Assembly: GCF_003254295.1 (NCBI RefSeq)
Contig: NZ_QKZO01000002.1
Coordinates: 390,820 to 454,819 of the forward strand
Direction of reading: 5' to 3'
Source: Rhodobacter capsulatus
Lineage (GTDB): Bacteria > Pseudomonadota > Alphaproteobacteria > Rhodobacterales > Rhodobacteraceae
DNA: 64,000 nt
A program made the position numbers and the translations under genes. The notes under the pieces are model-generated. The model worked only from the letters and a program-made list of their open reading frames with translations. It was not told where the DNA came from and did no database searches. Positions 14,403 to 23,952 of this stretch are shown here, one piece after another (position 1 is the stretch's first letter; every line of letters starts with the position of its first letter).

Positions 14403-15043
14403 CGTGCCTCGAACTCCCTGTTCAGCCCGCGCACGAACTCGGTCAGCCCCGGCTGACGCACCGCCCGTGCCCGTTCCGCCTGCAAAATCGTCACCAGCTC
14501 GGCCTCAGAGGCCGCGATATCGCGGTTGATCACCACGTAATCATATTCGCCCCAATGGCTGATCTCGTCGCGGCTTTTCGCCATCCGCCCGGCGATCACC
14601 GCGTCGCTGTCCTGCGCGCGCATCCGCAACCGGCGCTCCAGATCGGCGATCGAGGGCGGCAGGATGAAGATCGACACCACATCCTGCGCCAGCTTCGAGC
14701 GCCGCACCTGCTGCCCGCCCTGCCAGTCGATGTCGAGGATCACATCCCGCCCCTCGGCCAGCCGCGCCTCGACCGGGGCCGAGGGCGTGCCGTAAAGATT
14801 GCCGAAAACCTCGGCATGTTCCAGCATCTCGCCCGCCGCCACCATCGCTTCGAATTCGGCACGGTTGCGGAAGTAATATTCGCGCCCGTCTTCCTCGCCC
14901 GGGCGCGGGTTGCGCGTCGTCGCCGAGACCGAAAACGACAGCGACGCATCCCAGGCCATCAGCCGCCGCGCCAATGTCGACTTCCCCGCCCCCGAAGGCG
15001 AGGACAGGATGATCAAAAGGCCCCGGCGCCGCATCTCGGCCAT
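14399..15043 (-). CDS. gmk: Guanylate kinase
   Basis: Phosphorylates GMP to GDP with ATP. The 214-residue protein has the P-loop [15 protein letters not shown] near residues 14-28, the GMP-binding [19 protein letters not shown] and the lid region [17 protein letters not shown]. It follows yicC by 3 bases and overlaps the beta-helix gene by 4 bases. A yicC-gmk pair is a common bacterial arrangement. Confidence 0.96.
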   Translation of the reverse strand: MAEMRRRGLLIILSSPSGAGKSTLARRLMAWDASLSFSVSATTRNPRPGEEDGREYYFRNRAEFEAMVAAGEMLEHAEVFGNLYGTPSAPVEARLAEGRDVILDIDWQGGQQVRRSKLAQDVVSIFILPPSIADLERRLRMRAQDSDAVIAGRMAKSRDEISHWGEYDYVVINRDIAASEAELVTILQAERARAVRQPGLTEFVRGLNREFEAR

Positions 15044-15046
15044 GAC

Positions 15047-15967
15047 TTACTCCACGTTCTGAATCTGCTCGCGCATCTGGTCGATCACATGTTTCAGGTC
15101 AAGCCCGATCGCCGTCAACGCGGTCGATCCCGATTTCGAGCACAGCGTATTCGATTCACGCACGAATTCCTGCGTCAGAAAGTCGAACTTGCGCCCGATC
15201 GGCCCAAGATCAGTCAAAAGCGCCCGCGCCGCCGCCACATGCGCCCGCAGCCGGTCGATTTCCTCGGTCACATCGGCCTTGACCGCCAAAAGCGCCAGCT
15301 CCTGCGCCACCCGCTGCGGATCGCCCCCGGTCTCCAGCACCCGCGCCAGCGCCGCCTGCAGCGCCGCCGCCACCTCGGGCCGCCGCGCCGCGGCCACTTC
15401 GGCCGCGCGCTCGGTCAAGTCGGCGATTCTGTCGATCTGCGCCACAATTATGCCACCAAGCTGCCCGCCTTCCGCCGCACGCATTGCCAGAAAATCAACC
15501 AATAGCCGGTCCAGATCGGTCAGCAGCGCGTCGCGCAGCGGCCCTTGTTCCTCGGTCTCGGCACCGCTTTGATCCAGCACGCCGCGCAGCGACAGCAGGT
15601 CCGTGGCCCGGGCGGGCGCCAGATTGACCCCGTTCAGCCGCGCCGCTTCCTCGACCTCGCGCAGCGCCGCCAGCGCCGCCGCCAGACCCGGGCCGGAAAG
15701 GCGCAGCCGCTCTGCCCCACTTCCCCGCGCAAGCTTAAGAGAAAGCTGGATATTCCCGCGCGAGACCCGCTGCGTCAACGCCGTTCGCACCGCCGCTTCC
15801 AGCCCCTCCAGCTCGGGCAGGCGCAGCCGCAGATCCAGGCCCTTGCCATTGACGGAGCGGATTTCCCAGACCCAGTCGTGACCATGGCCGGAGCCAGAAA
15901 CCGAGGCAAAGCCGGTCATCGAGAGCGGGCCTTGCGGCGTGCGGGCGATAGAGACAGGTTTAACCAT
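15047..15967 (-). CDS. yicC: YicC family endoribonuclease-type protein
   Basis: A 306-residue YicC protein; E. coli YicC is linked to RNA degradation and stationary-phase stress. It has the conserved N-terminal SMTGFASVSG and IRSVNGKGLDLRLRLP, and the C-terminal DUF1732 region ending GRKFDFLTQEFVRESNTLCS with KSG and ITxIGLDLKHVIDQMREQIQNVE-type sequence. First gene of the yicC-gmk-carbonic-anhydrase operon; divergent from the PAS gene at 16163. Confidence 0.93.
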   Translation of the reverse strand: MVKPVSIARTPQGPLSMTGFASVSGSGHGHDWVWEIRSVNGKGLDLRLRLPELEGLEAAVRTALTQRVSRGNIQLSLKLARGSGAERLRLSGPGLAAALAALREVEEAARLNGVNLAPARATDLLSLRGVLDQSGAETEEQGPLRDALLTDLDRLLVDFLAMRAAEGGQLGGIIVAQIDRIADLTERAAEVAAARRPEVAAALQAALARVLETGGDPQRVAQELALLAVKADVTEEIDRLRAHVAAARALLTDLGPIGRKFDFLTQEFVRESNTLCSKSGSTALTAIGLDLKHVIDQMREQIQNVE

Positions 15968-16075
15968 TTAAGACTTTAGTTCCCCATGTGGCCGAAAAAA
16001 GGCGTATTAAGACTTCAGTAAGCATTTCACTCCCGGGGTCAACCAAAAGACCCGGAACGCCAAAGGCCGGGGGTG

Positions 16076-16149
16076 CAGGGGACAGCAGCCTCGGGCTGCG
16101 GGGACAGTCGCAGCCGCAAGCTGCATCGGGATGGCGCGGCTGCGGCCGC
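16076..16149 (+). repeat. Tandem GC-rich hairpins in a leader (REP-like)
   Basis: Three consecutive hairpins: GCAGCC-TCG-GGCTGC (16085-16099), GCAGC-CGCAA-GCTGC (16110-16124) and GCGGC-TGCG-GCCGC (16136-16149). The first two are each preceded by GGGGACAG, so the unit is a degenerate tandem repeat. It sits in the 195-base divergent region between yicC and the PAS gene, just before the latter's start. Confidence 0.5.
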
Positions 16150-16162
16150 AAACACGGGAAGA

Positions 16163-16930
16163 ATGACGATGGACCGCGACTTCGACACAGTTGAAAAAGT
16201 GGCACGGCTTGGGCAGGCTGGCGTCGGGCGGCGCATCGTGGCGCAGATGCGGGCCTATTGGGAGGGGCTGCGCGCCGGTCGCGACGTGCCCGCCCGGGCC
16301 GACATCGACCCGCGCGGTCTGGAAAACGCGCTCGAATATGCCTTCATCCTCGAACGCGTCGCCCCCGGCATGGGCCGCTTCCGTCTGGCCGGCATGCATC
16401 TGAACGATCTGATGGGGATGGAAATCCGCGGCATGCCGCTGACCGCGATGTTCACCCCCGAGGGCCGCAAGCGCGTGGCCGACGCGACCGAGGCGGTGTT
16501 TCAGGGCCCCGCCATCGCGGAACTGGTGCTGACCGCCGAGGCCGGGATCGGCAAGCCGCCGATGACGGCGCGGCTGCTGCTGCTGCCGATGACATCGGAC
16601 ATGGGCGATGTGACCCGCATCCTTGGCTGTCTGGTCGGCGAAGGCCAGGGCATCGGCCGCACCCCGCGCCGGTTCCTTGTCGATGCCGCGCATGTGCAGC
16701 CGATCACGCCCTGCGCTTCTGCCGCGCCGCTGCCCGCGCCGGTCCGTCCCGAGGCCTTCGGCCTGGGCAAGCGCCTGCCGCATCTGAACGCGCCGAAAAC
16801 GCCGACGCTCGCCCCCGCGCCCGCCGCCCAGACCCCCGCCTCCCAGACCCCGGTGGCGCAGCCGCCGCGGCAGCCGGTTTCGGCGATGACGCCCGAGGAA
16901 CGCCGGGCGATGTTCCGGGTGGTGAAGTAA
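16163..16930 (+). CDS. PAS-domain protein (PAS_5 type)
   Basis: A 255-residue protein of a family common in Rhodobacterales and Rhizobiales. The N-terminal 150 residues fit PAS_5 (RAYWEGLRAGRDVPARADID, then LEYAFILERVAPGMGRFRLA and GMEIRGMPLTAMF). The C-terminal 80 residues are rich in Ala, Pro and Thr and probably disordered, ending EERRAMFRVVK. No output domain is present, so ligand and partner are unknown. GGGAAGA precedes the ATG. A strong terminator follows 13 bases after the stop. Confidence 0.8.
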   Translation: MTMDRDFDTVEKVARLGQAGVGRRIVAQMRAYWEGLRAGRDVPARADIDPRGLENALEYAFILERVAPGMGRFRLAGMHLNDLMGMEIRGMPLTAMFTPEGRKRVADATEAVFQGPAIAELVLTAEAGIGKPPMTARLLLLPMTSDMGDVTRILGCLVGEGQGIGRTPRRFLVDAAHVQPITPCASAAPLPAPVRPEAFGLGKRLPHLNAPKTPTLAPAPAAQTPASQTPVAQPPRQPVSAMTPEERRAMFRVVK

Positions 16931-16943
16931 GATCCCCGCAAGA

Positions 16944-16978
16944 AAAAGGCCCGGCGTCATTGCCGGGCCTTTTCTTTT
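16944..16978 (+). terminator. Intrinsic terminator after the PAS gene
   Basis: A 12-base stem AAAAGGCCCGGC / GCCGGGCCTTTT (16944-16955 and 16962-16973) with a 6-base loop and a T-rich tail. The A-run on the other side lets it also serve the convergent DAHP synthase gene. Confidence 0.88.
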
Positions 16979-17002
16979 GAACCAGGGACTTGCGGGGCGA
17001 TC

Positions 17003-18373
17003 TTAAAGCCCCGCCGCCTTTTTCATCACGCGCAGGTCCTGCAGTTCCTCGGCCACAAGGAAGGCCAGTTCCAGCGATTGGCTGGCATTCAGCCGCGGAT
17101 CGCAGGCGGTGTGATAGCGGCTCGACAGATCTTCATCGGACACTGCCCGCACGCCACCGGTGCATTCGGTCACATCCTTGCCGGTCATCTCGAAATGCAC
17201 GCCGCCCGGGATCGTGCCCTCGGCCTTGTGGATCGCAAAGAACTCGCGCACCTCGCGCAGCACGGAATCGAACGGCCGCGTCTTGAAGCCCGAGGCCGAT
17301 TTGATCGTGTTGCCATGCATCGGATCGCAGGTCCAAAGCACCTGCGCCCCCTCGGCCTGCACGGTGCGGATCAGCCGCGGCAGATGCTCGCCGACCTTGC
17401 CCGCGCCAAAGCGCGCGATCAGCGTCAGCCGCCCCGGCTCATTTTGCGGATTGAGCTTCGCCATCAACAGCTTGAGATCTTCCTCGGTGGTCGAGGGCCC
17501 GCATTTCAGCCCGATCGGATTCTGCACGCCGCGGCAGAATTCGACATGGGCGCCATCGACCTGCCGGGTCCGGTCGCCGATCCACAGCATATGCCCCGAG
17601 CCCGCGATCGGCAGCCCGGTCGTGCTGTCGATCCGGCACAAAGCCTCTTCATATTCCAGCAGCAGCGCCTCGTGGCTGGTGTAGAAATCCACCTTGCCCA
17701 GCTGATGCGCCGTTTCCGAGGTCACGCCCGCGGCGGTCATGAAATCCATCGCATCCGAGATCCGCTCGGCCACTTCGCGATAGCGCGCCGCATCGGCCTC
17801 GTCGGTAAAGCCGGAAATCCAGCTTTGCACCCGGTGAATATCGGCATAGCCGCCGGTCGAAAACGCCCGCAGCAGATTGAGCGAGGAGGCCGCCTGGGTA
17901 TAGGCCTGCAGCATCCGGTTCGGATCGGGCAGCCGGGCTTCCTGCGTCGCCTCGAACCCGTTCACGATATCACCGCGGTAGCTCGGATATTCGACACCGC
18001 CGATGATTTCGGTGGGCGCCGAACGCGGCTTGGCGAATTGCCCCGCCATCCGCCCGACCTTGATCACCGGCACCTTCGCGCCCCAGGTCAGCACGATCGC
18101 CATCTGCAGCAGCACCTTGAAGGTGTCGCGCAGGTTGTCGGCGGAAAATTCGGTGAAGCTTTCGGCGCAATCGCCGCCCTGCAACAGGAAGGCCTCGCCC
18201 TTCGCGGCCTTGGCCAGATCGGCCTTGAGCCTGCGCGCCTCGCCGGCAAAGACCAGCGGCGGCATCTTGCCCAGCTGCGCCTCGACCGCGGTCAGGGCCG
18301 CAGCGTCGGGATAATCGGGCATCTGCACCCGCGGCTTCGCGCGCCAGTCCGATTTCATCCATGCCTTGGCCAT
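17003..18373 (-). CDS. aroG: Class II 3-deoxy-7-phosphoheptulonate (DAHP) synthase
   Basis: Condenses phosphoenolpyruvate and erythrose-4-phosphate, the first shikimate step. The 456-residue length and plant-like sequence mark class [65 protein letters not shown] and [18 protein letters not shown]. The frame is open far upstream, but the ATG at 18373 has GGGAG nearby and gives the family N-terminus [13 protein letters not shown]. The symbol is used loosely; class II enzymes are named aroG, aroH or aroF in different genomes. Confidence 0.93.
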   Translation of the reverse strand: MAKAWMKSDWRAKPRVQMPDYPDAAALTAVEAQLGKMPPLVFAGEARRLKADLAKAAKGEAFLLQGGDCAESFTEFSADNLRDTFKVLLQMAIVLTWGAKVPVIKVGRMAGQFAKPRSAPTEIIGGVEYPSYRGDIVNGFEATQEARLPDPNRMLQAYTQAASSLNLLRAFSTGGYADIHRVQSWISGFTDEADAARYREVAERISDAMDFMTAAGVTSETAHQLGKVDFYTSHEALLLEYEEALCRIDSTTGLPIAGSGHMLWIGDRTRQVDGAHVEFCRGVQNPIGLKCGPSTTEEDLKLLMAKLNPQNEPGRLTLIARFGAGKVGEHLPRLIRTVQAEGAQVLWTCDPMHGNTIKSASGFKTRPFDSVLREVREFFAIHKAEGTIPGGVHFEMTGKDVTECTGGVRAVSDEDLSSRYHTACDPRLNASQSLELAFLVAEELQDLRVMKKAAGL

Positions 18374-18538
18374 AGTCCACTCCCTTCGGGGCTTTTCGTC
18401 GCCCGGCCTTATAAAGCGATGCGTGAAATAGAACAAACCCGTTTTTCGGCCTTGGTGCCCGGGCTGGCAGGCTCCTTGCCCTGCCCCAAAGGCCCCCTTG
18501 CGCTGCGATGCAAAGCCTGATTTCGTGCATGAAACGAC

Positions 18539-19654
18539 ATGAAAGACGTCGCAAAAATGCGCCTCCCCTCGACCACCCCCCGCACCCATACTCGTCCCGC
18601 GCCGTCGCAGGGCACCGTGCGCCTGACCGCGCCCGAACGCTCGCGCCGCTATGTGTTTTTGCTGCTCGACCGCTTCACCATGATGGCCTTTGCCAGCGCG
18701 ATCGAGCCGCTGCGACTGGCCAATCAGGTCTCGGGGGTAAAGCTTTACGACTGGAAACTGGCCTCGGACGACGGCCAGGATGTCACCTGTTCGAACGGCA
18801 CGGTGTTGCGCGTCGACATGGGGCTGGACGAGATCTCGCGCGATGACACCGTGCTGGTCTGCGGCGGCATCGATGTGGCCGAGGCGACGACGAAGCCGAT
18901 CCTGAACTGGCTGCGCCGCGAGGCCCGGCGCGGCGCGGCGGTGGGCGGCCTGTGCACCGGCGCCTGGGCGGTGGCCAGGGCCGGTCTGCTCGAAGGCAAG
19001 CGCGCCACCATCCACTGGGAGAATCAGGACAGCTTCCTTGAGGATTTCGAAGGCGTGAAGCTGACGAAATCGGTCTTCGTGATCGACGGCAACCGGCTGA
19101 CCTCGGCCGGGGGGACGGCCTCGATCGACCTGATGCTGAAGCAGATTGCCCGCGATCATGGCGAGGGTCTGGCCAATACGGTCGCCGATCAGTTGATCTA
19201 CAACTCGATCCGCACCGACCAGGACACGCAGAGGTTGTCGATTCCGACCCGGATCGGCGTGCGCCATCCGAAACTGGCCCAGGTGATCGGCCAGATGGAG
19301 GCGAATATCGAAGAGCCGATCAGCCCGGCGAAACTGGCCGAGGATGTGGGCATGTCCACCCGCCAGCTGGAACGGCTGTTCCGCCGCTATCTGAACCGCT
19401 CGCCGAAGCGCTATTACATGGAGATCCGCCTGCAAAAGGCGCGCAACCTGTTGATGCAAACGGAAATGAGCGTGATCAACGTGGCCTTGGCCTGCGGCTT
19501 CGCCTCGCCCTCGCATTTCTCGAAATGCTACCGCGCGCATTACCAGACCACGCCCTACCGCGAACGCGGCACCTCGGGCGGGGGCGAGGAAGAGGCGGCT
19601 GAAATCTTCGCGGAAACCGCGTTGGAGGGGCTCGACGCGGATTTTCTTGACTGA
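18539..19654 (+). CDS. GlxA family AraC-type transcriptional regulator
   Basis: A 371-residue regulator: residues 36-200 form a DJ-1/PfpI-like class I amidotransferase domain (nucleophile-position Cys in GGLCTGAW, Cys139) and residues 250-340 an AraC dual helix-turn-helix ([20 protein letters not shown] and [20 protein letters not shown]). This family includes GbdR, ArgR and CdhR, which sense quaternary amines or amino acids. It lies just upstream of the liv operon in the same orientation and divergent from DAHP synthase, so control of amino-acid uptake is plausible but not shown. ATG at 18557 is an alternative start. Confidence 0.85.
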   Translation: MKDVAKMRLPSTTPRTHTRPAPSQGTVRLTAPERSRRYVFLLLDRFTMMAFASAIEPLRLANQVSGVKLYDWKLASDDGQDVTCSNGTVLRVDMGLDEISRDDTVLVCGGIDVAEATTKPILNWLRREARRGAAVGGLCTGAWAVARAGLLEGKRATIHWENQDSFLEDFEGVKLTKSVFVIDGNRLTSAGGTASIDLMLKQIARDHGEGLANTVADQLIYNSIRTDQDTQRLSIPTRIGVRHPKLAQVIGQMEANIEEPISPAKLAEDVGMSTRQLERLFRRYLNRSPKRYYMEIRLQKARNLLMQTEMSVINVALACGFASPSHFSKCYRAHYQTTPYRERGTSGGGEEEAAEIFAETALEGLDADFLD

Positions 19655-19780
19655 TGCGTCAGAATGTTGCGCAAAACAGGCCCGTTCCGACCGAAACTTG
19701 ACCAACTGGCCTATTTTCTTTTCCAGTTTCCGGTTCTAACCTGCGCCGCCAGGACAATGTTCCAACTTGGGAGTGAACAC

Positions 19781-20965
19781 ATGAAGAAGCTTCTCCTGGC
19801 AAGTGCCACGCTGGCGCTGACCGCTGGCGGTGCCTTTGCCGACGAAGTGAAACTGGGCATCTCGCTCGGCTTCACCGGTCCGCTCGAATCGATGTCGCCC
19901 GCGATGGCGCAGGGTGCCGAACTGGCGATGAAGGAAGTGAGCGACTCGGGCAAGTTCATGGGCGGCGCGACCGTCGTGGGCGTGCGGGGCGACAGCACCT
20001 GCATCGACTCGGCGGCAGCCTCGGCCACCGTCGAAAAACTGATCACCGCCGATGGCGTCAAGGGGATCGTCGGCGGCATGTGCTCGGGCGAAACCGTCGC
20101 CTCGCTGCAAAACGTCGCCATGCCGAAGGGCATCGTGATGATCTCGCCCTCGGCCACCTCGCCCGCGCTGTCGTCGCTCGAGGACAACGGCCTGTTCTTC
20201 CGCACCTCGCCCTCGGATGCGCGCCAGTCCGAAGTGATGACCGACATCATCATGGAACACGGCATCAAATCGGTGGCGCTGACCTATACCAACAACGATT
20301 ACGGCAAGGGCCTGGCCGACAGCTTCGCCGCGGCTTTCGAAGCCAAGGGCGGCAAGGTCACGATCAATACCGCGCATGACGACGGCAAGCCGGATTACTC
20401 GGCCGAAGTCGGCTCGCTGGCCTCGGCCGGCGGCGAAGCGCTGGTGATCGCGGGCTATGTCGATCAGGGCGGCTCGGGCATCCTGCGCGGCGCGCTCGAC
20501 ACCGGCGCGTTTTCGACCTTCGTCTTCCCCGACGGCATGGTCGGCGGCAAGCTCGAGACCGATTTCGGCAAGGAAGTGAACGGCTCCTTCGGCCAGATGC
20601 CGTCGTCGGAAGGCGAAGGCAAGGACAAGTTCCTCGCCCTCGCGACCGCCGCGGGCTTTGACGGCACCGGCGTCTATTCGGGCGAGGCCTATGATGCGGC
20701 CTCGCTGATCCTGCTGTCGATGGCGGCCGCCAATTCGACCGATCCGGCCGTCTACAAGGGCAAGGTGATGGATGTCGCCAATGCTCCGGGCGAAAAGATC
20801 CTTCCCGGCGAGCTGGGCAAGGCGCTGGACCTGATCGCCGCCGGTCAGGACATCGACTATCAGGGCGCGACCTCGGTCGAGCTGATCGGCGCGGGCGAAT
20901 CCGCCGGCACCTTCCGCGAAATCGAGATCAAGGACGACAAGATCGAAACCGTCAAATACCGCTGA
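19781..20965 (+). CDS. Branched-chain amino-acid ABC transporter, periplasmic substrate-binding protein
   Basis: A 394-residue type I periplasmic binding protein (LivJ/LivK, HAAT family). The signal peptide MKKLLLASATLALTAGGAFA is cleaved before DEVKLGISL. The ligand fold contains GFTGPLESMSPAMAQGAELA and IVGGMCSGETVAS. GGGAG at ideal distance fixes the ATG. A hairpin just downstream separates it from the other transporter genes, which would let the binding protein be made in excess. Substrate may be leucine-type amino acids, or another compound such as an amide. Confidence 0.9.
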   Translation: MKKLLLASATLALTAGGAFADEVKLGISLGFTGPLESMSPAMAQGAELAMKEVSDSGKFMGGATVVGVRGDSTCIDSAAASATVEKLITADGVKGIVGGMCSGETVASLQNVAMPKGIVMISPSATSPALSSLEDNGLFFRTSPSDARQSEVMTDIIMEHGIKSVALTYTNNDYGKGLADSFAAAFEAKGGKVTINTAHDDGKPDYSAEVGSLASAGGEALVIAGYVDQGGSGILRGALDTGAFSTFVFPDGMVGGKLETDFGKEVNGSFGQMPSSEGEGKDKFLALATAAGFDGTGVYSGEAYDAASLILLSMAAANSTDPAVYKGKVMDVANAPGEKILPGELGKALDLIAAGQDIDYQGATSVELIGAGESAGTFREIEIKDDKIETVKYR

Positions 20966-20986
20966 GGTTTCGAAAGAGATCGAAGC

Positions 20987-21013
20987 AGCCCGGAGAAATC
21001 CGGGCTGTTTCCT
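20987..21013 (+). terminator. Attenuating hairpin between binding-protein gene and livG
   Basis: An 8-base perfect stem AGCCCGGA / TCCGGGCT with loop GAAA (20987-21006) followed by GTTTCCTTTG. The weak T-tract suggests partial termination, fitting a transcript rich in the first gene, or a hairpin that protects the upstream mRNA. Confidence 0.65.
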
Positions 21014-21073
21014 TTGAAAACAAAGCCGAAAACGGCACAGAGACCGGCCCTTCGGGGCCACCGAGGGGACTTC

Positions 21074-21862
21074 ATGATCCGGGTCGAGAACCTGCACAAG
21101 CACTTTGGCGGCTTTCACGCCGTCGACGGTGCCTCGCTAGACATCGCCAAGGGGTCGATCACCGGGTTGATCGGTCCGAATGGCGCGGGCAAGTCGACGC
21201 TTTTCAACGTCATCGCCGGGGTGCACAAGCCCACCTCGGGGCGGGTGACGATGGCGGGCGAGGACATCACCGGCCTGAAACCGCATGAGCTGTTTCACAA
21301 GGGGCTGTTGCGCACGTTTCAGATCGCGCATGAATTCCCCACGATGACGGTGCGGGAAAACCTGATGATGGTGCCCTCGGGCCAGTCGGGCGAGCGGCTT
21401 CTGAACGCCTGGTTCGGCCGCGGAAGGATCGCCGAGGAAGAGGCGGCCCTTCTGAAGAAAGCCGATGAAGTCCTTGACTTCCTGACGATTTCGCACCTCA
21501 GGGATGAACGCGCCGGAAACCTTTCGGGGGGCCAGAAGAAGCTTCTGGAACTCGGCCGCACGATGATGGTCGAGGCGAAGATCGTTTTTCTGGACGAGGT
21601 CGGCGCCGGGGTGAACCGCACGCTTCTCAACACGATCGGCGATGCGATCGTGCGGCTGAACAAGGAACGCGGCTACACGTTCTGCGTGATCGAACATGAC
21701 ATGGATTTCATCGGCCGCCTGTGCGATCCGGTGATCGTCATGGCCGAGGGCAAGGTGCTGGCCGAGGGCAGCCCGGCCACGATCATGCAGAACGAAGCGG
21801 TGATCGAGGCCTATCTGGGCCGCGGGCTGAAGAACAAGATCAAGGCGGAGGCGCAAAAATGA
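21074..21862 (+). CDS. livG: Branched-chain amino-acid ABC transporter ATPase LivG
   Basis: A 262-residue cytoplasmic ATPase. Walker A is GPNGAGKST (about residues 34-42), the signature is LSGGQKKLLELGR, and Walker B is IVFLDEVGAGVN, where the usual LDEPxAGL is altered to Val-Gly. The H-loop is IEHDMDF. GAGGGGA precedes the ATG at 21074; an upstream in-frame start would run into the hairpin. Its stop overlaps the livF start by 4 bases. Confidence 0.92.
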   Translation: MIRVENLHKHFGGFHAVDGASLDIAKGSITGLIGPNGAGKSTLFNVIAGVHKPTSGRVTMAGEDITGLKPHELFHKGLLRTFQIAHEFPTMTVRENLMMVPSGQSGERLLNAWFGRGRIAEEEAALLKKADEVLDFLTISHLRDERAGNLSGGQKKLLELGRTMMVEAKIVFLDEVGAGVNRTLLNTIGDAIVRLNKERGYTFCVIEHDMDFIGRLCDPVIVMAEGKVLAEGSPATIMQNEAVIEAYLGRGLKNKIKAEAQK

Positions 21863-22563
21863 GCTTTCTCGACGCCTCCGAGATGACCGGCGGCTATGGC
21901 GCCGCCGACATCCTGCACGGTTGCACGCTCAAGGTCGAAAAGGGCCAGATCGCGGTGATCGTCGGCCCGAACGGCGCGGGCAAATCGACCGCGATGAAGG
22001 CGGTCTTCGGCATGCTGCGTCTGCGCGGCGGCCGGGTGACGCTGGATGGCGAGGACATCACCGCGCTTTCCCCGCAGGAACGGGTGAAGAAAGGCATGGG
22101 CTTCGTGCCGCAGGTGAACAACGTCTTCCCGACGATGTCGGTCGAAGAGAACCTGGAAATGGGCGCCTTCATCCGGCAGGATGATTTTCGCGACACGATG
22201 GAGCAGGTCTATGAGCTGTTCCCGATCCTGCGCGAAAAGCGCCACCAGAACGCCGGGGAGCTTTCAGGCGGGCAGCGCCAGCAGGTCGCCGTCGGCCGCG
22301 CGCTGATGACGAAACCCAAATTATTGATGCTGGACGAACCCACCGCGGGGGTCTCGCCGATCGTCATGGACGAGCTTTTCGACCGGATCATCGAGGTGGC
22401 GCGGACCGGAATCTCGATCCTGATGGTGGAGCAGAACGCCCGTCAGGCGCTCGAGATCGCCGATCAGGGCTATGTTCTGGTGCAGGGCGCGAACAAATAC
22501 ACCGACACCGGGGCGGCGCTGATGGCCGATCCCGAGGTCCGCCGCACCTTCCTGGGGGGTTGA
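21859..22563 (+). CDS. livF: Branched-chain amino-acid ABC transporter ATPase LivF
   Basis: A 234-residue ATPase, partner of LivG. Walker A is GPNGAGKST, the signature is LSGGQRQQVAVGRAL and Walker B is LLMLDEPTAGVSP, with the H-region replaced by MVEQNARQAL, which is normal for LivF. The ATG overlaps the livG stop (ATGA). It ends one base before the next ATG. Confidence 0.93.
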   Translation: MSFLDASEMTGGYGAADILHGCTLKVEKGQIAVIVGPNGAGKSTAMKAVFGMLRLRGGRVTLDGEDITALSPQERVKKGMGFVPQVNNVFPTMSVEENLEMGAFIRQDDFRDTMEQVYELFPILREKRHQNAGELSGGQRQQVAVGRALMTKPKLLMLDEPTAGVSPIVMDELFDRIIEVARTGISILMVEQNARQALEIADQGYVLVQGANKYTDTGAALMADPEVRRTFLGG

Positions 22564-22564
22564 G

Positions 22565-22945
22565 ATGAAAACGCCCCTTCTGGCAGCGCTGCTTTTGGCC
22601 GCGCCGGTGCAGGCCGAGACGATCCACCCCGACCGCGCGCTTGTGCTGAACTGTCACTTCACCCAGTCCTGCATCTCGGGCGGCTGCGGCGAGGAAGATT
22701 ACAACGTGACCCTGGAAACCCGGGGCGCCGAGGCCACCTTTCGCGACCACCGCGCCAAGATCGCTTTGGCGGGTGGTTTCGATCCGGTCAGCGGACAAAT
22801 GAGCTTTGCGTCGCAACCCTCTGACGGGTCTTCCTATTTCTTCTCCGACTTCGGCGCCTCCGGGGCCGTTTTGTCGATCCACACCCAATCCGAGGGACAA
22901 GCCCTCGTGATCGCCTTCGAAGGCCGCTGCGAGGAGGTGCAGTGA
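22565..22945 (+). CDS. Secreted hypothetical protein inside the liv operon
   Basis: A 126-residue protein with an N-terminal signal peptide (MKTPLLAALLLAAPVQA, cleavage before ETIHP). The mature part has cysteines in LNCHFTQSCISGGCGEE and near the C-terminus (GRCEEV), so disulfides are likely in the periplasm. No family recognised. It sits between livF (1 base away) and livH (1-base overlap), so it is cotranscribed and translationally coupled with the transporter. Confidence 0.75.
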   Translation: MKTPLLAALLLAAPVQAETIHPDRALVLNCHFTQSCISGGCGEEDYNVTLETRGAEATFRDHRAKIALAGGFDPVSGQMSFASQPSDGSSYFFSDFGASGAVLSIHTQSEGQALVIAFEGRCEEVQ

Positions 22946-23952
22946 TGGATATCCTCAATGCCCTCGTGGCGATCCTGAATTACATCATCGTTCCCGCCAC
23001 CGCCTATGGCGCGCAACTGGCGCTGGGCGCGCTCGGCGTGACGCTGATCTACGGCATCTTGCGGTTCTCGAACTTCGCCCATGGCGACACCATGGCCTTC
23101 GGCACCGGGCTGACCATCCTTGTCACCTGGGGGCTGCAATCGATGGGCGTCTCCTTCGGGCCGTTGCCGACGGCGCTGCTGGCCCTGCCCTTCGGCATCG
23201 CGCTGACCGCGGCGATGGTGCTGGCCACCGACAAGGTGGTTTACAGCTATTATCGCAAAGTCCGCGCCGCGCCGATCTACATCACCATGGTTTCGGTCGG
23301 TGTGATGTTCGTGATGAACGGCCTCACCCGCGTGCTGATCGGCGTCGACGAGATCAAATTCGCCGATGGCGCCCGGTTCCTGATCTCGGCCGCCGATTTC
23401 AAGGCCGCAACCGGCCTGACCGAGGCGCTGGCGATCCGCGGCAGCACCGCGATCACCGTGATCACGGCCGGTCTGGTGGTCTGGGCGCTGTTCTGGTTCC
23501 TTGCAAAGACCCGCACCGGCAAGTCGATGCGCGCCTATGCCGACAACGAGGATCTGGCGCTGCTTTCGGGGATCGATCCGAACCGCGTCGTCGCCGTGAC
23601 CTGGGTGATCGCCGCGGCGCTTGCCACCATCGCGGGCACGCTTTACGGCCTCGACAAGTCGTTCAAGGCCTTCAACTACTTCCAGCTGCTGCTGCCGATC
23701 TTCGCCGCGGCGATCGTCGGGGGCCTGGGCAATCCGCTGGGCGCCATCGCCGGCGGCTTCGTGATCGCCTTTTCCGAGGTCTCGATCACCTATGCCTGGA
23801 AGAAGGTGGCGATGTATCTGATCCCCGGCTACGAACCCGAGGGTCTGCTGCAACTGCTGTCCACCGAATACAAATTCGCGGTGAGCTTCGCGATCCTGAT
23901 CATCGTGCTGCTGTTCAAGCCCACCGGTCTGTTCAAAGGAAAATCGGTATGA
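22945..23952 (+). CDS. livH: Branched-chain amino-acid ABC transporter permease LivH
   Basis: A 335-residue inner-membrane permease with about eight hydrophobic segments; typical motifs are GVTLIYGILRFSNFAHGD and FAAAIVGGLGNPLGAIAGG. GGAGG seven bases upstream favours the ATG at 22945 over the adjacent GTG at 22942. Its stop overlaps the livM start (ATGA). Confidence 0.93.
   Translation: MDILNALVAILNYIIVPATAYGAQLALGALGVTLIYGILRFSNFAHGDTMAFGTGLTILVTWGLQSMGVSFGPLPTALLALPFGIALTAAMVLATDKVVYSYYRKVRAAPIYITMVSVGVMFVMNGLTRVLIGVDEIKFADGARFLISAADFKAATGLTEALAIRGSTAITVITAGLVVWALFWFLAKTRTGKSMRAYADNEDLALLSGIDPNRVVAVTWVIAAALATIAGTLYGLDKSFKAFNYFQLLLPIFAAAIVGGLGNPLGAIAGGFVIAFSEVSITYAWKKVAMYLIPGYEPEGLLQLLSTEYKFAVSFAILIIVLLFKPTGLFKGKSV

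Noticed and set aside
18374-19705. A long upstream extension of the DAHP synthase frame
   Set aside because: It runs antisense through the GlxA regulator and lacks family sequence; the ATG at 18373 with GGGAG is correct for the family.
20966-21073. livG starting at 21014
   Set aside because: The extra 20 codons follow the attenuator hairpin directly and do not resemble LivG; GAGGGGA supports 21074.
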